Positions 10,562 through 22,300 of a stretch of 64,000 nucleotides of DNA are shown here, piece by piece. The position numbers were made by a program, and so were the translations under genes. The notes under the pieces are model-generated. The model was not told the origin of the DNA. It was given only the letters and a program-made list of their open reading frames with translations, and made no database searches. The stretch lies in the NCBI RefSeq assembly GCF_013426205.1, contig NC_089423.1, positions 7,130,001 to 7,194,000 on the forward strand, given 5' to 3'. The first letter of the stretch is position 1; the number at the start of each line of letters is the position of its first letter. This DNA comes from Metarhizium brunneum (Eukaryota > Ascomycota > Sordariomycetes > Hypocreales > Clavicipitaceae).

Positions 10562-13514
10562 ATGGCTTCAAAACGAAAAGCGTCGGCAATGAATGCGGCT
10601 GCGGCTGCGGCCGAGGAGCCCGTCGACCCTTCCGATGAACTCATGTTTCTCTGTCTAGGTGGCGGCAACGAAGTCGGTCGATCGTGCCATATTATTCAAT
10701 ACAAGGGCAAAACCGTCATGGTAAATAGTTTGTTGTCGCATTGCTACACGGCGAAGCTGACCTCTTTTTCTCCTACAGCTCGACGCTGGGCAACACCCTG
10801 CGTACGACGGACTTGCAGCCCTCCCATTCTACGACGATTTCGATCTCAGCACCGTAGATGTACTTCTCATTAGCCAGTAAGTTCTCACGCCCTTGACCTT
10901 GACGCCCGCCAATGCGGTTTTGGCTATGATAAGACACGAGCTTGATATTCAATATGCAATGGGCGGACATGTTGCATTCTATTTTTTTTCTTTTCCAAAT
11001 CAAGAAACATTGTACTTGTCATGATACTATACGCCTGTGTACCGTATAAAATGAATACATTATGCCATTTTACCCTCCGCCTCTGTTTGCTCCCTGCTCG
11101 TGATCTTCCCCATCGTTGGCCAAGCTCAAAGTACCGCCTGCACTCAACAGAATTTGTTCACAAGCTAATGATACGCCCGCAACAGTTTCCATGTCGACCA
11201 TGCTGCCTCATTACCTTACGTCCTCGCCAAGACTAATTTCCGCGGCCGTGTCTTCATGACGCATCCGACCAAAGCCATCTACAAATGGCTTATTCAAGAC
11301 AGCGTCCGAGTCGGCAATACGTCTTCAAATTCCACAACGCAGCCAGTATACACGGAGCAAGATCACTTGAATACCTTTTCTCAAATAGAAGCCATCGACT
11401 ACCACACCACTCACACCATCTCTTCCATCCGAATCACTCCATACCCTGCTGGCCATGTGTTGGGGGCGGCCATGTTCCTCATCGAGATTGCCGGGCTCAA
11501 CATCTTCTTTACCGGAGACTACTCCCGCGAGCAAGATCGGCATTTGGTCTCTGCTGAAGTACCCAAGGACGTCAAAATTGATGTCCTCATCACAGAATCG
11601 ACGTATGGCATCGCCTCCCACGTTCCCCGGCTGGAGCGCGAGCAAGCCCTAATGAAGTCCATCACTGGCATTCTAAATAGAGGCGGCCGCGCGCTACTGC
11701 CCGTCTTTGCGCTTGGGCGAGCACAAGAACTCCTCCTCATTTTGGACGAATACTGGGGAAAGCACCCCGAGTTCCAAAAATACCCCATCTACTATGCGAG
11801 TAATCTCGCCAGAAAATGCATGGTTGTCTATCAAACATATGTCGGCGCCATGAACGATAACATCAAGCGTCTTTTCCGAGAGCGCATGGCCGAAGCCGAA
11901 GCCAGCGGAGATGGTGCTGGCCAAGGAGGACCGTGGGATTTCAAGTACATCCGATCGCTCAAGAACCTGGACCGTTTTGACGACGTCGGCGGCTGCGTTA
12001 TGCTCGCCAGTCCCGGTATGCTTCAAAGCGGTGTTAGCAGAGAGCTCTTTGAAAGATGGGCGCCCAGCGAGAAAAATGGCGTCATCATCACAGGTTATAG
12101 CGTCGAGGGCACAATGGCCCGGCAAATCATGCAGGAACCGGACCAAATCCCAGCAGTCATGTCTCGTCACCTCGCCGCAGGACGAAGAGCCCCAGGCGGA
12201 GAGTCGGAGAGGGTTCTCATTCCCCGACGATGCAGCGTTGCAGAATACTCGTTCGCTGCACACGTTGATGGCGTTGAGAACCGAGAGTTCATCGAGGAAG
12301 TAGCCGCACCGGTCGTCGTACGTTTCCCCTCCCATCTTGTCCCATCCCGCCGCATGCAGGCACAGACAGCCCTCCCAATATTAACGAGAAGAAAAAAAAT
12401 CACATAGATCCTTGTCCATGGCGAACAACATAACATGATGCGTCTCAAATCCAAACTCCTCTCCCTCAACGCCTCCAAAACCACCAAAGTAAAAGTCTAC
12501 TCCCCCCGGAACTGCGAAGAACTGCGTATCCCCTTCAAAGGCGATAAAATGGCCAAGGTCGTCGGCAAACTCGCTTCTATCCCGCCCCCCCAAGACGTCA
12601 ATGTCGACAGCGCCTCCGCGCCCCTCGTAACAGGAGTCCTTGTCCAAAACGACTTCAAGCTCTCCCTCATGGCGCCCGAAGACCTCCGTGAATACGCAGG
12701 CCTCAACACAACCACCATCACCTGCAAGCAGCGCCTCACCCTCAGCGCCGCCGGCATCGAGCTCATCAAGTGGGCGCTTGAGGGCACATTCGGCACCGTC
12801 GAAGAACTACCCGAAATGCGACGGGCCCAGACGGCCAATAGCAACGGCGTCAAGAACGGCACCGCCTCAGAAGCCGCCGAGGACGACGAGGAGGAGGAGT
12901 ACAAGCCCGAAGAACCGGCGGATGAAGAAGTCGCCGCCCTAGTGGCAGCATACCTCGTCATGGGCTGCGTGACAGTCCGGTACCGCAACAACGGCGAGGT
13001 CGAGCTCGAGTGGGAGGGCAACATGCTCAACGACGGCATCGCCGACTCCGTCATGGCCGTCCTGTTCAGCGTCGAGTCCTCCCCCGCCGCCGTCAAGCGC
13101 TCCTCAAAACAGCACTCCCACTCCCACGAACTCGTGACCAACGGGACAAACCCCCACGCCCACCCCTCGGCGGAAGATCGCCTCGAACGGCTATTCTGGT
13201 TCCTCGAGGCCCAGTTCGGCGCGGACAACGTATCGCCCGTCGAAACACCCCGCCTCCCCGAATCAGAATCCCAAGACGAGTCCATGGACGTAGATGGCGC
13301 GAGCACAGACGTGGAAGAGCGTAAAAGGAAGGAACTTGAGCGCTTGCACAAGATTGGTATTCCCGTGCCCGGCGTGTCGATCAAGGTGGACAAGATGCTG
13401 GCGACGGTGTGGCTGGAAGACCTGGAGGTGGAGTGTACGAATAAGGTGTTTGCAGACCGAGTGAGAGCCGTGGTGGAACGGGGCGTGGAAGTCTCGGCGC
13501 CGCTTTGGGGATAA
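10562..13514 (+). CDS. YSH1: Endoribonuclease YSH1 (CPSF-73)
   Basis: Metallo-beta-lactamase/beta-CASP endonuclease that cleaves pre-mRNA before polyadenylation, in the nuclear cleavage and polyadenylation complex. Four exons: 10562-10720, 10779-10876, 11186-12317 and 12408-13514, 831 aa. All junctions are in phase. The zinc motif HFHVDHAASLPY is created across the junction at 10876/11186. Other motifs seen are FTGDYSREQDRHL, TESTYG, the beta-CASP segment ITGYSVEGTMARQI, and conserved His residues in AAHVDGVENREF and ILVHGEQHNMMRL. The C-terminal third (exon 4) has an acidic stretch of Asp/Glu and matches the fungal CPSF73 C-terminal domain. Intron 2 is 309 bp, long for this window. Length is typical for filamentous fungi. 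Confidence 0.95.
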
Positions 13515-13855
13515 TTCCTTTTTTTTTTGCTTTTTCCTACAAGGCGCCATGGGAATGTACAAGATCAAGTGGTAGGCAGAGTAGAAATATCCAAGTGATA
13601 AAGCCGGTGCCTTTCCTCCGTGCAGTGGATCGACACAGTGGCAGTCATCCGTTGGGAATGACGCCGCAACCTGAGCAAGGGCCGAGAAGGTGGACGTTGC
13701 GCCTGACGATGGCAAAATTTGTGTACCATCATGGCTATGATGATTGGAAACCTGAATAATAATCTAGGATGTATTTCTTGTTATACAGGGCTACCTAGGT
13801 CTACAAAACAACAAGGGGAAAAGATGAAAAATAGCGACGAGCAAGAATGCCGCCC
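13515..13855. other. Intergenic between convergent YSH1 and VPH1 ends
   Basis: This short 3' flank is shared by two convergent genes. A T-run right after the YSH1 stop codon is the only notable element. Confidence 0.6.
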
Positions 13856-16724
13856 TCATCCCAAAAACTCTTTCAGTTCCTCCGTCTCTTCCAACAGCGT
13901 ATTGAATGAAAACGGCGCAAACGGCCATCCTGCAAACTCGGCGAACTTGGAAAAGGACTCGACCCATGCCAGTCGGAGGGAGTGCAACATGGCACTGGTG
14001 CCTTCCATACAGACCAAAATAGCAATTGCTACCGATTTTGTTAGCGGCGTGTCCCAATGTACAGCAACTAGAGCAAGGCTTACTGAGGAAGAACCAGAGG
14101 TAGAAACCAGCAACAATCATAATCACACCAAGGGCGCCAGACATCTTGAGGGTAGGGCCGAGCGTCATGTCCCAGAGCACAATGCTGAGCTGCTGGTGGG
14201 CGAGTGATAGAGCCCACAGACGGAGGTACGAGGCCGTGTGAGACACGCAGTTTAAGCAAAATTCTACACGCCAGTCAGTCAGTTTAATAGAGACCATGCC
14301 ATGTATACAAGAGCACAACATACCAATAGTGTGAATAACTTGATGAATCATGACTTCGCCAAATTCAAACTCCTCGTGCTCTTCGTTAATATTCTGCGAG
14401 ATCATAGCCACGCCTTCGCCATCGTCATCAAAGCTATTGCCGTGGCCGTTGACCAGACCATCGTTCTCATCATCGCCATCCAATGCACTAACGCGGGACG
14501 TCTCGCCAATACCGCGATAGCCCTTGGCGCGCGCCCTGTTGTGCTCCCAGCGGAGGTAGAATGGCTTGAGGAAGAGGAGAACGGGGACCTGAACAAAGGC
14601 AAGAAGCAGGAGGATGATCTGGACAGTGGCTTGACCTTTGTAGAGTGGAATGTCCAATTTTCCAGGCTGGAGGAACATGTAAATGAGCATGTTCAAGAGG
14701 CCGGGTGGCTGCCCACCAATGTTCGGGTCATCGTTGGTCCAATCGACGGTCCACTTGTAAATGATGCATACGACCAGATAACCAAAGATGGACTGGAAGA
14801 AAATCATGCCGGGAATAAAGTTACCCCAAATGTCGATGGGCTTTTTGAAATGCCTGGCATTGATGAAAGAGAAACAGAGCGAGTAAGTCATGTGAGCCCA
14901 GCCGAGAATGATGCTCATCTTCATTTTGTAGCTGTTGCTGAAGAGTAGAGTGTTCTCTGTGTTATGCCAAGCCCAGTCAAGACCAAAGGGATATCGGTAG
15001 CCGTCGTCGTTTAGCCTCGCTTCGATAGTCTGGCCAGGTTGCCAGCCATCGGGTTTCTCATACTTCCAGGCGCTGGGGAAGAGGGTCATAGACTTTGAAA
15101 ACACATCGTTGTAGATCAGACCGGTGAAAATGGAGAACACGCCCATGACCAAGGCAATGTATCGGCCGTAAAAGACCATGGCAAAGAGCTCAAACGTCAC
15201 CTTTTTAAGCGACTTCTCCCAGTAAATCATGGCAAGAGCCGCTGACAACATGATGATGGCGTGGCCAAAATCACCAAACATGACGGCAAAGAGGAAAGGA
15301 AATGTAACAAAGACCGGCATGGCCGGGTTGACTTCCTGATAACTGGCAGTACCGTAGGCGTTAACAATGGTCTGGAATCCCTCAGTAAACTTGTTCGTCT
15401 TCAGATAGGTTGGAGGTGTCTTGTTTGTCCGAATCTCATTGATGATGGAGGGAACTGAGAGGCCAGCTCTGTTGGTGACATCCTGAAGAGTTGATCGAAT
15501 CAAGGGCATGTCATTGGTGGGACACCAAGCCTCAGCAATCAAGGTTCGGCGGGCACGGTCGTAAGAAAACAGGTTCAGAGTACTGTAGACCGCCTTCTCC
15601 TTCGCAATGAGAATCATCCACGCAGAAAGAGACTGAGAGATTTGGTTCAACTCGGCTTCCAGCGTGGCCTGGGTGTTTCGCAGAACGTTCTGGACATCCT
15701 GCAATCGGTTGTTAACTTCATGGATTTGGTCGCGTCGAAGATCGCTGTTCTCGTCAACGCTGTAGACCTCAGCGCCCATAGATTCGGAGATCTTTCGAAT
15801 CTTGGCCAGAATCTCCTTGCCATGGGCGAAGATGACAAAGACATTCTTGTTGATAGATTCGTTGTTGGTAGGGTCGATGAGTGGCTCAGGGATCTCGGAC
15901 TGGTTCATGTACAAGTTACCACGAAGTGTTCGCCAAAGAATACGCTCAAAGGCCGCAACACGCTCTCTAGTAATGACGCCAGCCACGAATCCAATGTTCA
16001 TGCCGGAAAATGATCGCTCAACCTCAGGGGCACCGTGGTGCTGCTCAATGTCCTGAAGAAGTGGAGCATCATCGTTGTCCATTGAGGCGCGAATCTCCTC
16101 GACGTTGCCGTGGGCGCGATCAAAGAAGCTCCCAGCCTCTCGCAAAACCCACCTCCATTCGGTGAGGTCGCCTTCTCGCTTTTTCAGAGTCTCGTAGCTG
16201 TCGTTCAAAGCAAAAATTCGTTGTTCAAGCTTCTGGCTTCGCTCTGCGAGTTCGTCAATTTCAGATGTGGACGGAGAGGCTAGTCTTTCCGTGTCCAAAT
16301 CGAGCTTGCGAAGAGAAATCCCGGCTTTCTCCATCTGAGCATGAAAATACCCTGTGTCTCGTTAGAAACTTGCGTCCGACTGATGGGTTTCAGTCTCACG
16401 ATGACGTACGCAGCTGTCGCTCCACATTGTCAAGGCGTCGGATCTCTTGCGTAAAGGTTCGCTGGAAGGCGCTTACATCCTCGTTGAGCTATATGATTTT
16501 AAGGAAAGTTAGGTAATTCTCCAAGCTTTGAAAGATAGTCCGTTGATGATGGGGTCAGAGAGTGTGTGTGTGTGCGTGTGCGTGTGAAGCCTTACATCTC
16601 GGAACTGGCACAATCCAAGCTCACCAAGGGCAGTGACGACCTCCCGACCGATTTCGTTGGAGACATACAACTGCACCATACTCATATCCGCCGAGCGGAA
16701 GGGCGTGTCCTGTTTGGGAGCCAT
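13856..16724 (-). CDS. VPH1: V-type H+-ATPase subunit a (Vph1)
   Basis: Membrane V0 subunit of the vacuolar proton pump; it forms the proton half-channels and holds the pump in the vacuolar membrane. Five exons: 16724-16596, 16488-16410, 16351-14324, 14263-14084 and 14028-13856, 862 aa, all in phase. The N-terminal cytosolic half (about 1-400) has helical hairpin segments. About eight hydrophobic segments follow from [20 protein letters not shown] onward. The functional core is visible: [19 protein letters not shown], whose Arg faces the c-ring. The C-terminus [22 protein letters not shown] matches the family. Ending the frame at 13791 instead would give an unrelated tail, so the last intron (14029-14083) is needed. 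Intron 1 contains a CA/TG-rich repeat. Confidence 0.95.
16558..16587. repeat. GT-rich microsatellite in VPH1 intron 1
   Basis: An alternating GT tract with two CG interruptions lies inside the first intron of VPH1, next to the donor on the minus strand. Its length is likely to vary between strains. Confidence 0.75.
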
Positions 16725-17550
16725 GATGATGACTTCAAGCACCGAAGACTCGTTGCAGGTTGTCTTGAAGCCTGTGGTCTCTCCTAAAGGGAAGCCTGGA
16801 GTTCGTTATCGCGTATGAAGCTGGCGTCGGGCGGGTAAGCCGTTGTTCCGTTTGAAGTCACGTGCGGCCGGTGGCACCGCGACGGCCTTTAAGGCAGGTA
16901 CAGAGGGGAAATTGGGCTACGCATCAAATCACAGTGCGATGAGGCAAGCCTTCTTCTTTGTTATTAAAGAAGCGATCGAATAATATAAATGCCTTGAATA
17001 AAACCATAATCATTGCTCAAGTTAAGCGCGGTAGTTATGCAGGCGTAAATTATGCCTAACGAAGAATAACGTCGTGATTCTCCTAGGATGTGACGGCAAT
17101 ACAAACACGCACTACTACTCCGTAGTCACTACTCAAATCCCCCCTTCTTTTTTTCTCTGCTCATTGTCCCCCCCCCTTTTTTTTTTTTTTGTATTTTTCA
17201 AACATTGTAGTGAAATATCGTTTAATTGGATTTTTATTTCCCTTTACATATTTTACTAATCTCGAAAAGCAATATTCCTAAAAAGACAAGAAAACTTATT
17301 TTCGCATGCACGCCATTCATGAACCAAATGCCCCTTTCCTTCATGCTCGCCGGAATAGTTGAAACAAATTGGTATCGAGTCCCAGTATGCGTTTTGTTCA
17401 TCGATGGGTATGCCGTTTTCATGCCTTTAAACAATCCCCAAAACGCCAAACGTACAAAATTCCGAGTTGAGATGCGATATGCCTTTGCGATGCTGATGAT
17501 GATAAAGAAAAATCAAAGTCGTAGTTGTCGGGCCGTTGCAAGCGAAGCCA
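16725..17550. other. Intergenic, VPH1 promoter and F-box/LRR 3' region
   Basis: The half next to 16725 is the VPH1 promoter, with GTCACGTG at about 16857. The half next to 17550 is 3' flank of the F-box gene and is AT-rich, with a C-run followed by a long T-run near 17168-17190. One TACTCCGTA site lies at 17116-17124. Confidence 0.5.
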
Positions 17551-19383
17551 TTAAACCCGTCGCCCGAACATAAATGAGCCATACATTCCACCCACTTCTG
17601 CTATTGCGACGGGAACCTTCCTCATACCCCAGCTTTCCGCACCCATCTTCCACCATCGCCCACCATTGTCTCGCGTAGAGCCATCCGCATTCATGCGCAC
17701 CAACCAGTAGCGGCTACCAAACTCCTTGGCAACCCAGCCAACTCGCTGAAGGTTCTTGTTGACCTTGGCAGCGCGTTCGTAAGCTCGCTCTGCGATCTCA
17801 ATAACGTGGAGCGGAGCGGAGGCGGGCGCGAGCAAGGTGCTCGCACTGCCAATAATCGTCTCAATGTCGCAAATATCGAGGAATCTCAGATTATGCTGGA
17901 GCCATTCCTGGCCATGGCAGAACAACTTGTGAATGTCACTCATCTCCAAACCACGACCGACGGCAAGCTCCTCGAGTGTCTGAGCGAGGCGGGTGAGTTC
18001 AGGGATGTGAGAGGCGTGCATTCTGCTGCCACGCAAGCTGAGAGACTTGAGCGTCTTGGGCAACCGCGGAAGAAGGCCATCGATATCGTCCTTACCAAGC
18101 AGCAGGTGATTGGTCGGATCGGTAGCCAAGCTCAAGAAGACAAGCGAGTCTTTGGTGGAAGGATGAGACGTAACGAATTTGACCACGCAATCAGCGGACA
18201 GCTCCTTGCACTTAGCAAGGTTTAGGTGCGTCAGTTCCGCAGTTAGAGGGATCCTTTCCAGGGCCTCGTCGGTAATGCGTGTGCCGGCTACATCCAGATG
18301 GGTCAGTTTGCCCAGTCGAGGCAGAATGGTTTCGAAGACTGTCGATGGGAGACCGAGGCACTTGTGAAAGGAAAGCCTAGTAATAAAGAGCTCATCAGGC
18401 CAAGAGTTTTCAAGAATTGCATTGAAAGAGTTCTTGAACACTGTGGATGAGCAGCCACAAAAGTCCAACGCCCGCAAGTTAGGCATGTCGAAGAACAATT
18501 TGCGAAGGACGGGTGGTCCGAGATCGGTGTCGATGTACTCCTGGGCTAAAAACTCTTGGAGGTAGGGAGTCAGCTCAAGACACTGGGCGAGGGTATCAGT
18601 GGTGAGATTTTGCGTCTTGGCACGTTCGCTAGCGGTGGAAAATAGCATGGACGGGTTGAAGTGACTAAAGTCGAGCCGTCGAACGATGGTGGCCAGAGAA
18701 GGGTACTCAGATATGGTGTTGAGAAATTTGCGAAAAATCCGCGAGTGAGGAATAGTGACGTGGCGATACAGTGTGGTGAGTGTGGTGGCATGAATAGATC
18801 GAGATGTGAGAAGCAATGCCATCAAGTCCGTATTGCGCGTGGTCAGTCCGTTGGGAGGAATTTCAACCACTAGCAAGTCAATGATGGAGGCAAGAACCTC
18901 GCTGGGAAGCCTTTCGAGGGGAGCATCGCCAATGGCATAGCTACCGGTGTGATGCTTTTTGACCGGGGCGGGAGATGCAGGTGGCGACTCCCAGCTCATG
19001 CCCAGCTTGCGCAAATCATCGAAGCTCCGGCTCGCCTTCTTGCCCTTGATGGGGATTTCCCTCCACCCTTTGAAGCTGTCTGGCGGGTACCAAAAACCAT
19101 GAAGCTTACTTTGTGGTTGCGTCAAGGGCGCCTGGAAAGAAGGCTGAGGAAGCTCAGAAATGGGAGACTCGTCGAAAACATCCTCGGGTGCCTCAATGTA
19201 GGACGAGACTTTGGATCGAGTAAAGGTCTGGGCAAGCCCATCATCGTTTTCCCGGACAGAAGAGAAGGAAGATCGCGAAGCAGTGTCTGATGGAGAGAGA
19301 GCCCGAGCCATGCTGGATTTGACCAGGATGGACGTATCGAAGTCAAGCACACGACGGTGCCCGGCTCCGTTGGGTACGGCCAT
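17551..19383 (-). CDS. F-box / leucine-rich repeat protein
   Basis: Probable substrate receptor of an SCF ubiquitin ligase. It is a single exon of 610 aa. Residues 1-150 are Ser-rich and look disordered. An F-box-like segment follows near 155-215, starting LERLPSEVLASIIDLLV. From about 230 to 500 there are leucine-rich repeats with the pattern LxxLDVAGTxIT, LTHLNLAKCxxL and LKSLSLRGSRM. The C-terminal 80 residues (beginning near IEIAERAYERAAKVN, then WVAKEFGSRYWLVRM) form a conserved-looking unit of unknown role. A second in-frame Met at residue 25 could also be the start. Target proteins cannot be inferred. F-box calls of this divergence are moderately secure; the LRRs are clear. Confidence 0.75.
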   Translation of the reverse strand: MAVPNGAGHRRVLDFDTSILVKSSMARALSPSDTASRSSFSSVRENDDGLAQTFTRSKVSSYIEAPEDVFDESPISELPQPSFQAPLTQPQSKLHGFWYPPDSFKGWREIPIKGKKASRSFDDLRKLGMSWESPPASPAPVKKHHTGSYAIGDAPLERLPSEVLASIIDLLVVEIPPNGLTTRNTDLMALLLTSRSIHATTLTTLYRHVTIPHSRIFRKFLNTISEYPSLATIVRRLDFSHFNPSMLFSTASERAKTQNLTTDTLAQCLELTPYLQEFLAQEYIDTDLGPPVLRKLFFDMPNLRALDFCGCSSTVFKNSFNAILENSWPDELFITRLSFHKCLGLPSTVFETILPRLGKLTHLDVAGTRITDEALERIPLTAELTHLNLAKCKELSADCVVKFVTSHPSTKDSLVFLSLATDPTNHLLLGKDDIDGLLPRLPKTLKSLSLRGSRMHASHIPELTRLAQTLEELAVGRGLEMSDIHKLFCHGQEWLQHNLRFLDICDIETIIGSASTLLAPASAPLHVIEIAERAYERAAKVNKNLQRVGWVAKEFGSRYWLVRMNADGSTRDNGGRWWKMGAESWGMRKVPVAIAEVGGMYGSFMFGRRV

Positions 19384-22300
19384 ATAATAGACTGGGAGAG
19401 TTCTGGGGGGTTAGGCTGTTGTAGCGGCAAGTGGCCCCTTCTGCGGGATGATTTGCTAGAAATTATCGTCACACAGAAAGCGCAGCGTGTCGTGATCTGC
19501 AGTTGCGACTGTCGTACGGCTCGCGTCAGAGGAGGCAAAAAAGGCAAAGAAACAAGGCGATATAGAGAAGCCTCTCCGCGGCTTGTGTCGGCTGACTCGC
19601 AAACTACGTCACGAGAGATTCGGTGTTGCGGAGGACAGTCGAGACGAGAAGGTTCTGTAGGCTGCCGTGTTGAATGGTCGAGACGGAAGGGAGGACCATG
19701 GAATGAGGTGCCAGACGAGATGGAAATAAATTCGGTGGCTTCCAGGTGGGTTTGCGTCAAAAGGTGTTTGGGTTATAAGTCAGGAAGAGACCGACAGACA
19801 TGGACTTTGTCATTAGCCTGTTCTTGGCCTGGCTCCATCTTGGCTCATCTGTCACACACCCACCACCAAGAAGCAAGACGCCGACAGCTCGACGCACACG
19901 CCACAGCCCTTCTCAAGCTCCAGCACTTGACATGTCCTCGCAGCCGATGCAGGCCTCGCCTTGCCCCAAACTCTGGCATCATGGGCGCTGATTCGCCCAA
20001 GACGCATGCGCAGCAGAGGCGCGCTCCGGGGGACAGAGTACGGAGTAGGGACTGGAGCTTTGGGAGCGCATTGCGCCACTTGGGAAGCCGGTGGAACCCC
20101 CGAAAGCATTGCAGAGTCGACCTTTGCTGGCGTGTCGTTAGCCTCAAAATCGGAGGGATTGAGTAATGGAAATAGACGACTGGGACGCCAAAGGGTCTCT
20201 GACGGGTCATGTGAGCTCTGCGAGGGCAGACACCCGCCCGCCCAACCGCCATCCGTTATTGCCATGGGCAATATTCCGTGGGACTGCAGTCCGTAATACT
20301 AGCCATTGCCACGGCGTTGGTGGTGCTCTCGCAGGCCCCTGCCTGTCTGGTTGTTGCTGGCCGAGCATGAGCTTGCCTGACGTTGCATGAAGCGTCCCAA
20401 GGTGCGAGTTTGCCGGCGTGGGTTCGCCGCATCGGACTTTCGACGCTTGAAGTCGTAGCTCCCTGCTCCCTGCTGCCTGCTGCCCCTCCCCTGCTCCCCT
20501 GCTCCTGCCTCAGCTCCGGGGCCATGCGGCTTCCACCGTTCCTTCCGCCTTCTTTTTGGCCATGCCACTCGGCAGTCGGCATTCTCATGTCTTCGCACCG
20601 GTCGCTCCTGCCGCGCCTGACTGGCAAACCCGTAAACCGGGCATTGACAGGAAATATCCCTCGCCAGTTTGTTGCAACCACGAATATGTTTGTTGCCTCG
20701 CTCCGCAATCCAGGCCGTGGATGAGCCAATGCCACACACCACCTGTGTCCGCCATTTCGTGCTGTCGACAACTCCCTGCCGGCTTCTCCCCAAGTCAGCC
20801 CGCCCTCCTTTAGTCGGCGGCTGGGGGTTTAGATGTGGTAATGAAAACTGCCAGTGGCCATGGGTCATGGACTTGTGTCCATCTCCTCACTTGCACACAG
20901 TCGCGCACAGTCGCGCGCACATTCAGGACGGGGAAGACACAAGCCGTCTCCCTCTGGCTGCTCGCTTCCCGGTGTGTCGTAATTGATTCCCTTTGCTATG
21001 GCAGTCACTCTCTTATTTTGCAAAGGATGACCCAGCATTGTGGCGGCCGCACCCGCCCGTCTATTTTCGCCGAATTATTTGTTGCAGCCAACAGTGGCCT
21101 CGTGACCTGCGTACTCATCTTCCCTGGTCCGGGCGGGTGTTTACGGAGTACGGAGTACGATGAGAGACATTCGTCTGGCTCGTGCTGTGCAGTCTGGTAT
21201 TATCACTCTGTTGGCACCACGCTAGGCTGCAACTGCAAACCCAGGCCCTGAATGGGCTGATACCGCTTGTTTGTTTCTTCGCGGAGCAAATTGTTCTGTA
21301 GTTACTCCGTACTCCAAACCAGATGGGAGAGCCCAGAGCACCGGCCGCGAGTCCCACGCTGTCTGCTTCCCTTGCCCTACACTGGATCTAACGGCAACGC
21401 CGTGGAACCATATGTTGTGTCACCAATAGGGATGATGTACACCTGACCAAGCAGCCGAGCTGCTTCGTACTGGTTGCGGCGCAGCAGGGATATGGAGGCT
21501 CTTCGCCTTGTGAGCCAAATGATGTCACTGTAGACACGCACTCATCGCTTCCCTTCTCTCGTACGACCATACCTTACGTTTCACTCGGTTGCTGTTTCAT
21601 GATAACAGGCTTCGTGACAACTCAATATCAGAGTAGCCTCGTCGGTCCACTGCACACCGCTTAAAGAGCCTTAGCTCAGGTCGTACTGTCCGCAAACCGA
21701 TGATGCTGGTGCCCTGGTCATTAATTTTTGCCAGGCGCTTTAATAGCCGCCGGCGCCTCCGCCGAAGCAAAATCCCCAAACCCGAAGCCAGCCGCCTGCG
21801 TCTTAGCGGATTGTGGGGTAAAGAGATGAGGAAACAAACACTTCTCCTTAGAAAGGCTAAGTGTCTTTTACCATGAAGCCATGAGCCAGTCAATCGCTGG
21901 GAGCACCTGCGTGGCGTTCAATGGACACGGAGTCGAGTCCACTGGCAGTCTATTCTAAGTAACTGGTACTCCGTACCCAGACGCAAAAGATGGTGGACAG
22001 AACAACTGCACCAATACTGAGATTCGGACAAGAAGGCATAATACTAATACGCAGGGCTTGTCATACCTACATGGAACCGGACCTTGTATTTGCAGAGTGA
22101 CAACAAATGCACGTTTCTACCCCCCGCCCCTGGTTCACATGGGTGCGCACCCTAATATACGGGGAACCTCAGGTTCTGGATCGGTACTGCAGAGGTCTGG
22201 AAGAAGAAGACGAGCTCCGTAACAAGTAATTTATTCCATTGTACAGGCTCCATTTGGCCGAGAGAGATTTCCCCTGGCCGCGGAATACGCCTGGAGACTG

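Noticed and set aside
16558..16587. GT repeat considered as a CRISPR-like or satellite array
   Set aside because: Simple dinucleotide run inside an intron; no spacers. No CRISPR arrays are expected or seen in this eukaryotic DNA.
20256..20868. Overlapping open frames of 170-190 codons on the minus strand
   Set aside because: Different frames, low-complexity Arg/Gly/Gln-rich products, no motifs and no intron signals linking them.
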